Assembly: GCA_015060455.1 (NCBI GenBank)
Contig: SUYM01000006.1
Span: 1 to 64,000, forward strand
Reading direction: 5' to 3'
DNA from: Bacteroidales bacterium
GTDB taxonomy: Bacteria; Bacteroidota; Bacteroidia; Bacteroidales; UBA932
Length of the DNA stretch: 64,000 bases
Shown: piece after piece, positions 41,658 through 49,818 of the stretch
Layout: the number at the start of each line of letters is the position of its first letter
How positions within the stretch are numbered: position 1 is the first letter of the stretch
Made by a program: the position numbers and the translations under genes
The notes under the pieces: model-generated
Told to the model about the DNA's origin: nothing
Databases searched by the model: none
What the model saw: only the letters and a program-made list of their open reading frames with translations

Positions 41658-42983
41658 CTATTTGAGTTCCTGAATCATTGACTTGGCGACTGCTGCCGAG
41701 GCTCCTGTGCCGCCGAGGAGTGCGCGGATCTGGGCGTATTCGGCGAGCATTGCCTGACGACGTTCCTGGTTTTCAATGAGTTCACGGATTTCAGTGACAA
41801 GTTTGTCTGCATTGCAGTCATGCTGAATGAATTCCTTGAAGGCAAGGCGGTCAACAATCAGGTTTCCGAGGCTGATATATTTGATCTTGACGATTTTCCT
41901 GGCAAGCCAGTAGGTAATAGGGTTAGTAATGTAGCCGACGACCTGAGGTGTGCCGAACAGGGCGGTTTCCAGGGACGCGGTTCCGGAATTGATGACTCCG
42001 GCTTCCGCATGGCGGATAATTGACTGTGTCTGACCGAAAAGTATCTTTATATATCTGCTGTTTTCCTCGTTGAGCCATGGAGAGTAATCTTCAATGCTAC
42101 GTGCCGGGGCTCCTGCGATAATGAATTGATAGTCAGAGTATTCTGGTAAGGCGTGCATCTTCGAGGCGAACTCGGTAAGCACAGGCATCATCGTGCTGAT
42201 TTCCGCCTTGCGCGATCCCGCAAGCATTGCGATGAAGGGGGAGTCGGGAAGCGAGTTGCGCATTGTGAACTCCTCCTTTGTCTCATTCATAGCCTGCGAT
42301 CCGTCAACCGCATCTACGAGCGGATTGCCTTTGTAAATATACTTTACTCCTTTGGAGTCGAAATACGGTTTTTCAAAAGGGAATACGATGAAAAGTTTAT
42401 CTACGTATTTCTTCAATTTCTTAATACGGCCTTCTCTTGAAGCCCATACCTTCGGCGCGATGTAATAGAATACCTTGAATCCTGCCTTGTGCGCAAATTC
42501 TGCAATCTTGAAGTTGAAGCCCGGGTAGTCAATGAGGATGACTACGTCCGGCTGCCATGCGAGGATGTCCTGTTTGCAGAATTTTACGTTTTTCAGCAGT
42601 TTGCCTGCCTTGGCAATAACTTCGACAAACCCCATGACAGCACCTTCCTTATAGTGACGTACTAATCCGGAGCAGCGGTCAGAGCGGGTAGTACCTTCCA
42701 AGACAACCCCTCCCACTTCGTGGCTGCTCGCTGCAAAAGCCCACTGGGCTGTTTGCTTACCGCTCACGACCCCTGCGGCCAGGGGGGTAGCACGGTCTTG
42801 AAAGGTACTACCCGCTCTGACCTTACCACAGTCTATGTCTTGGTGGCTATTCCAGACTTCGGCCATATTGTCGCCACCCCAGAAACGGATGTCCGCCTGA
42901 GGGTCTTCTGCGTATATTCCTTTCATAAGGTTGGAGCCGTGGAGGTCTCCGGATGCTTCTCCTGCTATGATGTAGTATTTCAT
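41658..42983 (-). CDS. lpxB: Lipid-A-disaccharide synthase with in-frame palindromic insertion
   Basis: LpxB joins UDP-diacylglucosamine to lipid X to form the lipid A disaccharide. It has MKYYIIAGEASGDLHGSNL at the start, the LVRHYKEGAVMGFVEV motif, VILIDYPGFN, KVWASREGRIKK and the SGTASLETALFG donor site near the end. Length is 441 residues against about 375-385 in relatives. The surplus is about residues 44-105 (WNSHQD... to ...SDRCS), between the GGDNMAEV and GLVRHY motifs that are near neighbours in other LpxB proteins. The extra DNA (about 42669-42854) contains a 146-base inverted-repeat element. Without it the protein would be about 379 residues. lpxB is probably essential, so the inserted form is presumably active. 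Confidence 0.95.
   Translation of the reverse strand: MKYYIIAGEASGDLHGSNLMKGIYAEDPQADIRFWGGDNMAEVWNSHQDIDCGKVRAGSTFQDRATPLAAGVVSGKQTAQWAFAASSHEVGGVVLEGTTRSDRCSGLVRHYKEGAVMGFVEVIAKAGKLLKNVKFCKQDILAWQPDVVILIDYPGFNFKIAEFAHKAGFKVFYYIAPKVWASREGRIKKLKKYVDKLFIVFPFEKPYFDSKGVKYIYKGNPLVDAVDGSQAMNETKEEFTMRNSLPDSPFIAMLAGSRKAEISTMMPVLTEFASKMHALPEYSDYQFIIAGAPARSIEDYSPWLNEENSRYIKILFGQTQSIIRHAEAGVINSGTASLETALFGTPQVVGYITNPITYWLARKIVKIKYISLGNLIVDRLAFKEFIQHDCNADKLVTEIRELIENQERRQAMLAEYAQIRALLGGTGASAAVAKSMIQELK
42677..42822. mobile_element. MITE-like element bounded by 26-base inverted repeats, inside lpxB
   Basis: The left arm (42677-42702) begins GGTCAGAGCGGGTAGTACCT. The right arm (42797-42822) ends in its complement; the arms match at 25 of 26 positions. 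The 94 internal bases encode no protein of their own and contain no stop in the lpxB frame. About 8 and 32 further bases on the two sides also seem foreign to lpxB. No other copy was found in the window, and no target duplication could be fixed by eye. Confidence 0.75.
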
Positions 42984-42999
42984 TATCTTTGTTTTGGAT

Positions 43000-43106
43000 T
43001 CCCGATCAGGTCGGGAATGACGATTGTTGTGATTGTCAATAATTTCCTGTAATCCTGAGCGTCAGGCCTCCCTTGTCATCCTGAGCGTCAGCGAAGGATC
43101 TGTTTC
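43000..43106. repeat. Two dispersed repeat types between surE and lpxB
   Basis: A short GC-rich palindrome (ATTCCCGATCAGGTCGGGAAT at 43000-43020, cf. 211-345) is followed by 'tgtaatcctgagcgtcagg' and CATCCTGAGCGTCAGCGAAGGATCTG of the other family. The right end runs into the last codons of surE. Confidence 0.75.
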
Positions 43107-43906
43107 AGCCTTTCCGTCTCCTGATAATCCGTGCAGTCCAGGTTATGTGCCACTACGCTGATATAGCCCTCTGCCAGGAGTCTGTGGTCCGCATTCTCCG
43201 GATTGCGAGGGTCATCGGAGAAATCTCCTACCATCATATACAGCTCTTCTCCCTCTTCGAGTACAGGATTGGAACTCTGACCGAGCAGTTCCGGAGTGAT
43301 ACCGTATTTGGCATAATGACTCAGGTCCCACTCCTTGAATTCGCGCACCCACCTTCCTTTGCCTTGCACACCGACCTTTACACCTTTGATCTGCTCAGAA
43401 GGTATGTTCGGGAAATTTACATTGTAGTATAGCCCGTACTTCTTCGGATAGTCTGCCATCAAGGTCTTGAAAATGTCTGCAAAATGCTCTTTTACACTGC
43501 TGAAATCAGCATCCGGGTGGAGTGTGTCCAGTGATACTCCTATGGATGGGATGCCATTAAGAGCGCCCTCCATTGCGGCTCCGAGTGTGCCGGAATAGCA
43601 TGAAGCGGTGGCTGCATTGGAGCCGTGATTGATACCCGAAACGACGACGTCTGGGAAATTGTCCGGAAACATAGTGTTGAGACCGAATTTGACGCAGCTT
43701 GCCGGAGTCGCATCCACGTAGTGCCAGCCGTTTCCCAGATCCTTATGTGCAATCTGCTTGAAGCCGAGTGATACGGCCATTGACATGCCTGACTGGTGAT
43801 GTTTCGGTGCTATTACAGTCACCTGTCCGAATTGTTTCATTATTTCAGCAAGCACCTTGATGCCTTTTGCCTGATAGCCGTCGTCGTTGGTTATGAGTAT
43901 GCGCAT
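43088..43906 (-). CDS. surE: 5'/3'-nucleotidase SurE
   Basis: SurE is a metal-dependent phosphatase for nucleoside monophosphates and short polyphosphates, linked to stationary-phase survival. The 272-residue protein has MRILITNDDGYQAKGI with the Asp-Asp metal pair, VVSGINHGSNAA with the metal Asn, YSGTLGAAMEGAL and a C-terminal KWEVVAHNLDCTDY-like tail. I start at ATG 43906; an upstream in-frame start at 43951 crosses the promoter box at 43926. The last codons lie in repeat DNA, so the C-terminal residues (ETERLKQILR) are partly repeat-encoded. It is upstream of lpxB on the same strand. Confidence 0.95.
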   Translation of the reverse strand: MRILITNDDGYQAKGIKVLAEIMKQFGQVTVIAPKHHQSGMSMAVSLGFKQIAHKDLGNGWHYVDATPASCVKFGLNTMFPDNFPDVVVSGINHGSNAATASCYSGTLGAAMEGALNGIPSIGVSLDTLHPDADFSSVKEHFADIFKTLMADYPKKYGLYYNVNFPNIPSEQIKGVKVGVQGKGRWVREFKEWDLSHYAKYGITPELLGQSSNPVLEEGEELYMMVGDFSDDPRNPENADHRLLAEGYISVVAHNLDCTDYQETERLKQILR

Positions 43907-43925
43907 ATGATATGTTGTTACACTG

Positions 43926-43933
43926 CAAATATA
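43926..43933 (-). promoter_or_regulatory. -7 promoter box (TATATTTG) for surE
   Basis: Minus-strand TAnnTTTG, 19 bases before the ATG at 43906. Confidence 0.6.
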
Positions 43934-43976
43934 GTCAATCTTCGACAACATACCTTGTCAGACATACATCATTTTT

Positions 43977-44011
43977 GTGCACGGTGGTCAAATGTGCCGA
44001 CCACCGTACAC
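43977..44011. repeat. GTGCACGGTGGT hairpin, copy 1
   Basis: GTGCACGGTGGTC pairs with GACCACCGTACAC around a nine-base loop. Related copies with other loops are at 44472-44506 and 63432-63466. Confidence 0.8.
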
Positions 44012-44201
44012 AGCAATGTGCCACAGAGGGCTCAGAATGCAGATTGATGTGCATAGAATGATTATCCGTTATCAGTGCAGTAAAACAGGCTCCACTATCC
44101 CTGTGCGCTACATCGAAGGAACATTATCTGCACCTTTAACGCCAAATACATCCGTCCCGAAATACTGTCTCCTGCCGGCGGCTGACACACACGCAAAAAA
44201 C

Positions 44202-44311
44202 ACTGCCGACTAACCAACACTATGAGAGGCCTGTAACATCTCAGGTCTCCGCTAAAACTGCCGACCAGCCAACACTAAGAGAGGCCTGCAACATCTCTGG
44301 TCTCCGCACAA
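44202..44311. repeat. Tandem duplication of a 55-base unit
   Basis: Units 44202-44256 and 44257-44311 begin ACTGCCGAC and share the hairpin GAGAGGCCTG...CAGGTCTC, with about eight differences. In the second unit the stem bases CTCTGGTCTC have changed on one side. Confidence 0.8.
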
Positions 44312-44397
44312 CACTCCCCGCCGTACAACCGTGACAAAAAATCGGCGAAAATTGTAACGAAGGTCCTCAAAACCGGCATTTCAGCCTCGAAAACAGG

Positions 44398-44437
44398 ACG
44401 ACCGTGACAAAACCAGGCAGATTTTTGTCACGGTCGT
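44398..44437. repeat. 15-pair perfect palindrome
   Basis: ACGACCGTGACAAAA (44398-44412) and TTTTGTCACGGTCGT (44423-44437) pair perfectly around a ten-base loop. CCGTGACAAAA also occurs alone about 70 bases upstream. Confidence 0.8.
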
Positions 44438-44471
44438 TCAAAAATCACTGCACCGTTTGCGGATAATCATT

Positions 44472-44506
44472 GTGCACAGTGGTAAGTGAAAATGACCACC
44501 GTGCAC
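44472..44506. repeat. GTGCACGGTGGT hairpin, copy 2
   Basis: GTGCACAGTGGT pairs with ACCACCGTGCAC (one mismatch) around an 11-base loop, six bases after the stop codon of the GH16 gene; it may act as that operon's 3' end structure. Confidence 0.8.
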
Positions 44507-44512
44507 GGATAC

Positions 44513-45586
44513 TTATTGCTGATAGACCCTTATCCAGTCGATTTCCATGATGGCAGGCAGGTTCGCATCATCCATAGGCCCAGCCCAGGTACCTTCATCG
44601 CCGAGTCCCATGTTCAGGATCAGGTAGTATGCGGAGCCGGGACCGTATGGCCATTGTTTCTTTTCCGCCTCATCCGGAAGGTTCATGTTGCTGTATGAGA
44701 AGGTCTCCTTTCCATCGACATAGAAGGTGAGTTTGTCAGGAGTCCAATCCACTGCATATACGACCCAGTCCGCATAGTTGCAAGGTGTCTGTGCTGTCGT
44801 GTTTTCATCGAAGCCCAGGTTGTTGCGGTAATGGGTGTGTATCGTCTGGTGGATATGAGGTTCCTGTCTTACGTGTTCCATGATGTCGATTTCACCGCAT
44901 GCAGGCCAGCCTTCATAGAGAGGGGTCTGAGGCATCATCCAGATTGCCGGGAAGGCTCCGTCCGGATGTCTTGTGAGTTTTGCCCTGCATTCCACTCTTC
45001 CGAAGGAGAAACTGAATTTGTCCTTGCTCTGGATGCCTCCTGCAAGATATTGTCCGTTCTTTTTCTCACCAACAAGCACGAGATTGCCGTCCTTGACGTA
45101 TGCCTGGTCGTAACTTTCTGACATCTGGTTGCACCAGTCCGGGTTGCCTTTCGGGCAGAGAGACCATTTGCTCTGGTCAGGAGTCCCGTCTATGTCAAAT
45201 TCGTCCGCAAAGATGAGTCCTTGCTCGTCAGCCGGTCTGAGTGCGGTAAATTCCACCTTATAGACAGTTTCGGCACCGTCTGATGTTACTGTAAAATATT
45301 GACTTTCACTCCATTTCCAGTCCGATGACTTAGGGTCGGGACTGATGGTTGCACCTGATGCGATGGTATAGTTGACATCGGTTATCGAGTTGAGATACTC
45401 CACGGCACCGATTGTGGCGACGCGGGTGTCCTGGTCTATGGCTGCATGATACCATGAGCCGCCTGATCTGACTGCAAGTGCTGAAAGAGGGTAGTTCCTG
45501 CTGTCGGTCTGCGCTTCTGCCTTGTCGCATGAAAGTGATGAGCAGATGCAGATGAATAATGTGATGAGTGTGTGTATGTGTTTCAT
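44513..45586 (-). CDS. Glycoside hydrolase family 16 lipoprotein (endo-beta-glucanase type)
   Basis: A 357-residue exported protein with a lipoprotein signal (SSLSC, Cys near residue 20). An N-terminal beta domain (about 28-110) resembles the DUF5018-type domains of PUL proteins. The GH16 catalytic domain follows from about residue 120, with the nucleophile and acid/base in GEIDIMEHV (around 231-238), the aromatic substrate subsites DGAFPAIWMMP and HTHYRNN, and the ending IMEIDWIRVYQQ. The EIDIME form fits laminarinases and mixed-linkage beta-glucanases. As the last gene of the SusC/SusD locus it probably cuts the glycan at the cell surface. Beta-1,3-glucan is the best guess; agar or xyloglucan types are less likely. 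Confidence 0.92.
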   Translation of the reverse strand: MKHIHTLITLFICICSSLSCDKAEAQTDSRNYPLSALAVRSGGSWYHAAIDQDTRVATIGAVEYLNSITDVNYTIASGATISPDPKSSDWKWSESQYFTVTSDGAETVYKVEFTALRPADEQGLIFADEFDIDGTPDQSKWSLCPKGNPDWCNQMSESYDQAYVKDGNLVLVGEKKNGQYLAGGIQSKDKFSFSFGRVECRAKLTRHPDGAFPAIWMMPQTPLYEGWPACGEIDIMEHVRQEPHIHQTIHTHYRNNLGFDENTTAQTPCNYADWVVYAVDWTPDKLTFYVDGKETFSYSNMNLPDEAEKKQWPYGPGSAYYLILNMGLGDEGTWAGPMDDANLPAIMEIDWIRVYQQ

Positions 45587-45630
45587 GTTGTTTGGTTTTA
45601 TCAGATCCCTCGTCAGGCTCGGGATGACAT

Positions 45631-47133
45631 TTAGTCACCCCAGACGATAGGTGAGGTGTATTCCCATTTTTCAAGTGTTGCAGAGCCGCTGAAAGCCCAT
45701 ATTTTGAAATAGCCGGTGCCGATTGTGTCTGAATATAGAGCCTTCCATGTGTCGGTCACTCCGTCCTTGTCTGCTATTCCGTCGCTTGTGGCAAAAGCGA
45801 TCCGCTTGTCATTGAGCCACCACTCCGAATATATCCATGTGTTTCCGGAAGCATCCGGCTCTGACTCCTTTATATCCATTGCTATCTTCACCTGCTTGGT
45901 GTTATCGAAACCTACAAGAAGATTTTTCTGCCATTTGTTCACATCGTTGCAGTATGGCATGCAACTGAGTTCAGTCTTCATCGGAGCATAGGAGGTATTG
46001 AGCCAGAATCGCAGTTCCGCAAAGGATTTTCCGTCCCTCTGCCAGAAGAAATACAGATAGATGCAGTCTGAGGCAGTGAAAGGGGAGAGATAGAAGGTGT
46101 ATTTTCCCGCAGGAATACCGTCTTCCGACCTGAGTCCGTCCGCATCAAGGACTTTACCGTCATTTGTCTGGGTGCGGTTTGCGTCAGGGCTTGCCTGCTT
46201 GAACCGTATTGTCTTTGTCAGAGAGAAGCCTCCTTCCTCCACAGGTACTGTGCTCAGGACAAGCGTTCCTTCCCTGACAGCAGACCCGCCGCCTTCTGCA
46301 TATTCCGAGACATCGATTACAAGATCGCCGGTTCCCTCATACTCATTTCCTCCGGAGATTTCATACCAGGTCTCTTCCTCCGGACGGTTTTTCGATACCC
46401 TCCATGTCACATTTGACTCCACCGGTATCCTTAATTGAGCGGCCTCATGATAAAGTACATGGTAACTGCTGTTCTCCGGAAGGGCAGGAGAGAGTATCAC
46501 ACCGATCTGAGTGACAGGAATCATGTGCATCAGACTACCGTTCCTGTCATAAAGTGCCACCTGTGCAGTCCTCTGCTCGCCGGTATTTTCGGCTGCCTCC
46601 ATAACGACGTCATTCTCTCCATTGGAGGTCGCTCCTGAAAGAATTGTAAGCCAGTCGTTTCCTTCAATTATCTCTGCCGACCAGTCCTGATTGGACTGAA
46701 CTTTCAGAGATATTGATTCTCCGTCCATCTCTATCGGCTGAGGTTCATCGAAGTCAAGAAATGCAGTACCTTTCTGGGTCAGCAGGAATTCCTTTCCTGT
46801 CCAATAGTCGCTCTTTACCACGATGGTGTCCTGCCTGTCGTCCAGGGACGTATTAGGCTCACATGTGATGGTGACGGTATATATCTCACCGGGATCTCCC
46901 TTGTCCGGGGTGATGGAATACCAGGATTCGCTGTTCTTGCCGAAAACCTCCCAAGGATCCGTGGATTTGACACGGATAGTCACAGTCTCTGTTCCGTCCT
47001 TGTCTATCAGATATGAATCCTGAGGGACATCATATCTCAGGTCCACCCATTTATGTGGGGAAGGGTCTTCCTTGGTGCATGCCGCGCAGGCAAGAGCGGC
47101 AATCATCAATGTCAGTATATATCTCGTTTTCAT
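45631..47133 (-). CDS. BACON-domain lipoprotein, likely surface glycan-binding protein
   Basis: A 500-residue lipoprotein (signal ends LACAAC, Cys near residue 19). Three BACON-like beta domains follow (about 35-115, 120-215 and 220-320), each with the W-x-V or W-S-A motif and a 'QKG/Q-x-G' ending (LLTQKGTAFL, PVTQIGVIL, RFKQASPD). The C-terminal 170 residues form another beta-rich domain with many Trp and Tyr (YFFWQRDGKSFAELRFWL, WIYSEWWLND) and end WEYTSPIVWGD; this is probably the glycan-binding part. Such proteins follow SusD in PULs and act as outer-surface binding proteins. The start overlaps the upstream stop (ATGA). Confidence 0.85.
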   Translation of the reverse strand: MKTRYILTLMIAALACAACTKEDPSPHKWVDLRYDVPQDSYLIDKDGTETVTIRVKSTDPWEVFGKNSESWYSITPDKGDPGEIYTVTITCEPNTSLDDRQDTIVVKSDYWTGKEFLLTQKGTAFLDFDEPQPIEMDGESISLKVQSNQDWSAEIIEGNDWLTILSGATSNGENDVVMEAAENTGEQRTAQVALYDRNGSLMHMIPVTQIGVILSPALPENSSYHVLYHEAAQLRIPVESNVTWRVSKNRPEEETWYEISGGNEYEGTGDLVIDVSEYAEGGGSAVREGTLVLSTVPVEEGGFSLTKTIRFKQASPDANRTQTNDGKVLDADGLRSEDGIPAGKYTFYLSPFTASDCIYLYFFWQRDGKSFAELRFWLNTSYAPMKTELSCMPYCNDVNKWQKNLLVGFDNTKQVKIAMDIKESEPDASGNTWIYSEWWLNDKRIAFATSDGIADKDGVTDTWKALYSDTIGTGYFKIWAFSGSATLEKWEYTSPIVWGD

Positions 47134-48086
47134 GACTCTTCGCTTGTGTAGGTTATACTCTTGATTGTGCAGTAGTCTCCTTCTGCCGGATCGGCGCCGG
47201 TTTCAATACTGAACACGCAGCCTTCCTCCCCGTTTGCAAAGGCATCTGTGCGGCCTGACTGTGTACCGTAGAGTTCGCCATTTATATACAGGCTGATATC
47301 GAGCAGACCTTCTGCCGTGATTGAATCCGATACGACGAACTCAAGTCTGCGGATTGCATTCACCTCGTCAAAGGTGTAGGTCTTCTTGATAGGAGATATC
47401 CATGAGAATGCACCTGCGCATCTGAACCAGTATGTGTAGTCTCCTTCTATATGGAACTTGAAGTTTGCATCTGTCGTGGTGCCGACGAATACAAAGCCTA
47501 AGTTGCAGATGGAAGTCATCTTCATCTCGTCAAATTCGATGACAAAGCGTCCCTTCTTGACTGTATAGTCAGTACGGAGGATCTCACCCTTGGTAAAGTA
47601 TATCTTGGTATATCCTGTGCTCGGAACCACAAGATATGAGGCACCTTCGCTGAAGGTCACATCCAGTCCGTTATCAGGGGTGTCAGGATCGTCGATTACC
47701 TGAGGTTCAGGCTCAGTCATTCCTGCCTGTGCTATGCTTATTGTCTTGACGACTCCCAGTTCTTCTGCACTCACCGTCAGAGTTGCTGTTCGTGGTTCGG
47801 TGGACTGGTTGTCCTCTGTATTGATGATTATTTCACTGACCAATGAACTTGATGCGCTCATTGCAGGGGTAGGGATACACCACTGGCTGTCTGTTTCGAT
47901 GGTCCATGGGGTGTTTGCGCTTATGTTGAACACTATCCTGCTTGGGGAAGCAGCGAGGACTGAGTATTCGTTCAGAGCATCGGTCCTTACAGTCGGAGGC
48001 AGGTCCGCCTGTGAGTCGATGTGGTATTCCTGGCAGGCTGAGAGAAGTCCTGCGGCTATCATTATATATGTGTAAATTCGTTTCAT
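47130..48086 (-). CDS. BACON-domain lipoprotein, likely surface glycan-binding protein
   Basis: A 318-residue lipoprotein (signal ends GLLSAC, Cys near 18). One BACON-like domain (about 35-125; NTPWTIETDSQWCIP and SIAQAGM ending) is followed by a spacer rich in Pro, Asp and Glu. A C-terminal beta domain (about 145-318) has YTYWFRCAGAFSWISPIKK. The C-terminal domain has the length of, and some resemblance to, that of the next protein, so the two may be diverged paralogues with one versus three BACON units. It lies between susD and the longer lipoprotein and overlaps it by four bases. Confidence 0.82.
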   Translation of the reverse strand: MKRIYTYIMIAAGLLSACQEYHIDSQADLPPTVRTDALNEYSVLAASPSRIVFNISANTPWTIETDSQWCIPTPAMSASSSLVSEIIINTEDNQSTEPRTATLTVSAEELGVVKTISIAQAGMTEPEPQVIDDPDTPDNGLDVTFSEGASYLVVPSTGYTKIYFTKGEILRTDYTVKKGRFVIEFDEMKMTSICNLGFVFVGTTTDANFKFHIEGDYTYWFRCAGAFSWISPIKKTYTFDEVNAIRRLEFVVSDSITAEGLLDISLYINGELYGTQSGRTDAFANGEEGCVFSIETGADPAEGDYCTIKSITYTSEES

Positions 48087-48126
48087 GATGTTTTTGTCTG
48101 TTGGATCTTCACTTCGTTCAGGATGA

Positions 48127-49806
48127 CTACCATCCGATATTCTGAGGATAAAGATTGTTGTTCTTATGGAGTTCGGCCTGAGGAATAGGGTAGAGGTTCA
48201 TCCTGTCCGTCCACGTCCTTGTCTGGGAGATCTGACGATAGAAATTCATCTTTCCGTCTGCCCCCTTCACAATCTTGACTCCGACGAGTTCCCTCTGAGT
48301 CCGGTCGCCGATCTTCCATCTGCGCACATCCCAGAATCTGTGGTCCTCGAATGCAAACTCCACTCTCCATTCATTCTGTAACCTTTCAATAAACTCCTCA
48401 TAGCCGCAGGTCGGAACAGGCGGCATCCCTGCATTTGTCCTGACCTGGTTCAGAGCCCACAGCGCCGAATAAGGGAATTCGGAGTCAGTGTGGTTCATGT
48501 CATGAGAAAATGCGTTTGCCATGGATTCCGCATAAGTCAGCAGAGTTTCAGCATATCTATATACTATCCAATGGTGCTTGTTTGTGACTATGTTGTTCGG
48601 AGTGAAATTGGTTGACTCCTGGATATATCTGCGAAGGAAATATCCTGTCGGAGAACCTCCTGCTGTCACCTGGGCATCATCTGCTCCACCCTCAAAACTT
48701 TCGATTACACTGCCCTTGAACTCCATGCCGTCTGCAAGCACGGTCCTGTAAAAACGAGGGTCACGTCCTGCGTATGGTTTTGAGGCATCAAAAGCAGGGT
48801 CGTCGCTTGTCCAGCCGTCATCGGTCAATGTCACCTTATATCCTCCGGCAGTCTCGAATGCATCTACGAGGTTCTGAGACGGGAACACTGCTGTGGCTCC
48901 TGTGCGCGTACCTTCCGTGAAGCGGATCGGGAAATTGTTCTGCTCGAAAGTACGGGATGCGTCGCCTATCACGACCATCACCACCTCACCTGAGGAGAGA
49001 TTGTTGGCACAGTCGTTCTTGTCGAGGGAGTATATCCCGTCGTCTATCAGGTCAAGAGCCGCAGTGGCCGACCTTTTCCATGCCTGAACGTCTGCCGAGG
49101 TATTGTGAAGCGGACTTGCAGCATATAGGAGGACCTTGGATTTGAGCGCTTTGGCAAAGCCCATCGTCATGCGTCCTATCTGGTTGTCAGGCTGTCCGAC
49201 GTAAGTCTGGGGAAGATATTTTGCACAGGTGTCGCATTCTTCGACTATAAACTCCACCACATCCTCAAAGGCTGTCTTGCCTATGCTGTTGGCCTGATGG
49301 GCATCGAGAACCTCCAGCGGCATGGCGATGTCGCCGTATCTTCTTGCCAGTTCGAAGAAATAATATGCTCTGAGCATTCTTGCCTCGTATGGGAAGAAGG
49401 CGAGTTTCTTCATCCAGTTCTCGTATGAACCATTATGCTCATAACGGGACAGATCCACATTTCTGACCTCCTCGATGAAGCCGTTTGCCGCGCGTATTCC
49501 CTTATATAACGACCATGAATCATCTACTGTGTTTACAGCCGACCATGAACCGTTGGTGATGCTCTGATATGCAGTTGCTGCATTGCCGTGCTGGGCGTCG
49601 TCGCTTGCACAGTCCCTCAATGTCGTGGCTGTAAGTTCGTTCGGCATATATGAATATACATTGTTGAGCATCTGCTCGACGCTGTTGTAGTATTTATACA
49701 TGTTCTCCTTGCTCTTGAGGCCCGTGGTCTCGTCAAAGTCGAGGAAACTGCATGAAGTCAGCAGGGCTGAGAGCATGATTGCGAATATGTTGTATATATA
49801 TTTCAT
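48127..49806 (-). CDS. SusD/RagB family starch-binding-like lipoprotein
   Basis: A 559-residue outer-membrane lipoprotein (signal LLTSCSFLDFDETTGLK, lipid Cys near 19). It has the SusD hallmarks: helical TPR-like scaffold from about 60, the MLRAYYFFELARRYGDIAMP motif, a variable ligand region in the middle, and the C-terminal RVEFAFEDHRFWDVRRW and LYPIPQAELHKNNNLYPQNIGW endings. SusD caps the SusC channel and binds oligosaccharide. It pairs with the SusC-like gene immediately upstream (12-base gap). The presence of a second SusC/SusD pair in the same operon is unusual. Confidence 0.94.
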   Translation of the reverse strand: MKYIYNIFAIMLSALLTSCSFLDFDETTGLKSKENMYKYYNSVEQMLNNVYSYMPNELTATTLRDCASDDAQHGNAATAYQSITNGSWSAVNTVDDSWSLYKGIRAANGFIEEVRNVDLSRYEHNGSYENWMKKLAFFPYEARMLRAYYFFELARRYGDIAMPLEVLDAHQANSIGKTAFEDVVEFIVEECDTCAKYLPQTYVGQPDNQIGRMTMGFAKALKSKVLLYAASPLHNTSADVQAWKRSATAALDLIDDGIYSLDKNDCANNLSSGEVVMVVIGDASRTFEQNNFPIRFTEGTRTGATAVFPSQNLVDAFETAGGYKVTLTDDGWTSDDPAFDASKPYAGRDPRFYRTVLADGMEFKGSVIESFEGGADDAQVTAGGSPTGYFLRRYIQESTNFTPNNIVTNKHHWIVYRYAETLLTYAESMANAFSHDMNHTDSEFPYSALWALNQVRTNAGMPPVPTCGYEEFIERLQNEWRVEFAFEDHRFWDVRRWKIGDRTQRELVGVKIVKGADGKMNFYRQISQTRTWTDRMNLYPIPQAELHKNNNLYPQNIGW

Positions 49807-49818
49807 GTTTCCTGCAAA

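Larger units (their letters stand above)
43934..44512. other. Gene-free region crowded with palindromes
   Basis: No coding frame here looks real on either strand. The stretch holds two copies of the GTGCACGGTGGT hairpin (43977-44011 and 44472-44506), a 55-base tandem duplication (44202-44311) and a 15-pair hairpin (44398-44437) with a half copy at about 44329-44340. The remaining 44012-44200 shows nothing I can name. Confidence 0.7.

Noticed and set aside
42669..42854. An assembly error or frameshift in lpxB
   Set aside because: The frame is open on both sides, the inverted repeats are precise, and similar in-frame insertions occur in two other genes of the window.
42984..42991. TATCTTTG on the plus strand beside the lpxB start
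   Set aside because: It matches the promoter consensus but points away from lpxB, and no plus-strand gene follows. Probably chance.
43934..44512. A CRISPR array or tRNA-like cluster in the palindrome island
   Set aside because: There are no regularly spaced direct repeats with unique spacers, no cas genes and no cloverleaf with an acceptor end. The structure is separate hairpins and one tandem duplication.
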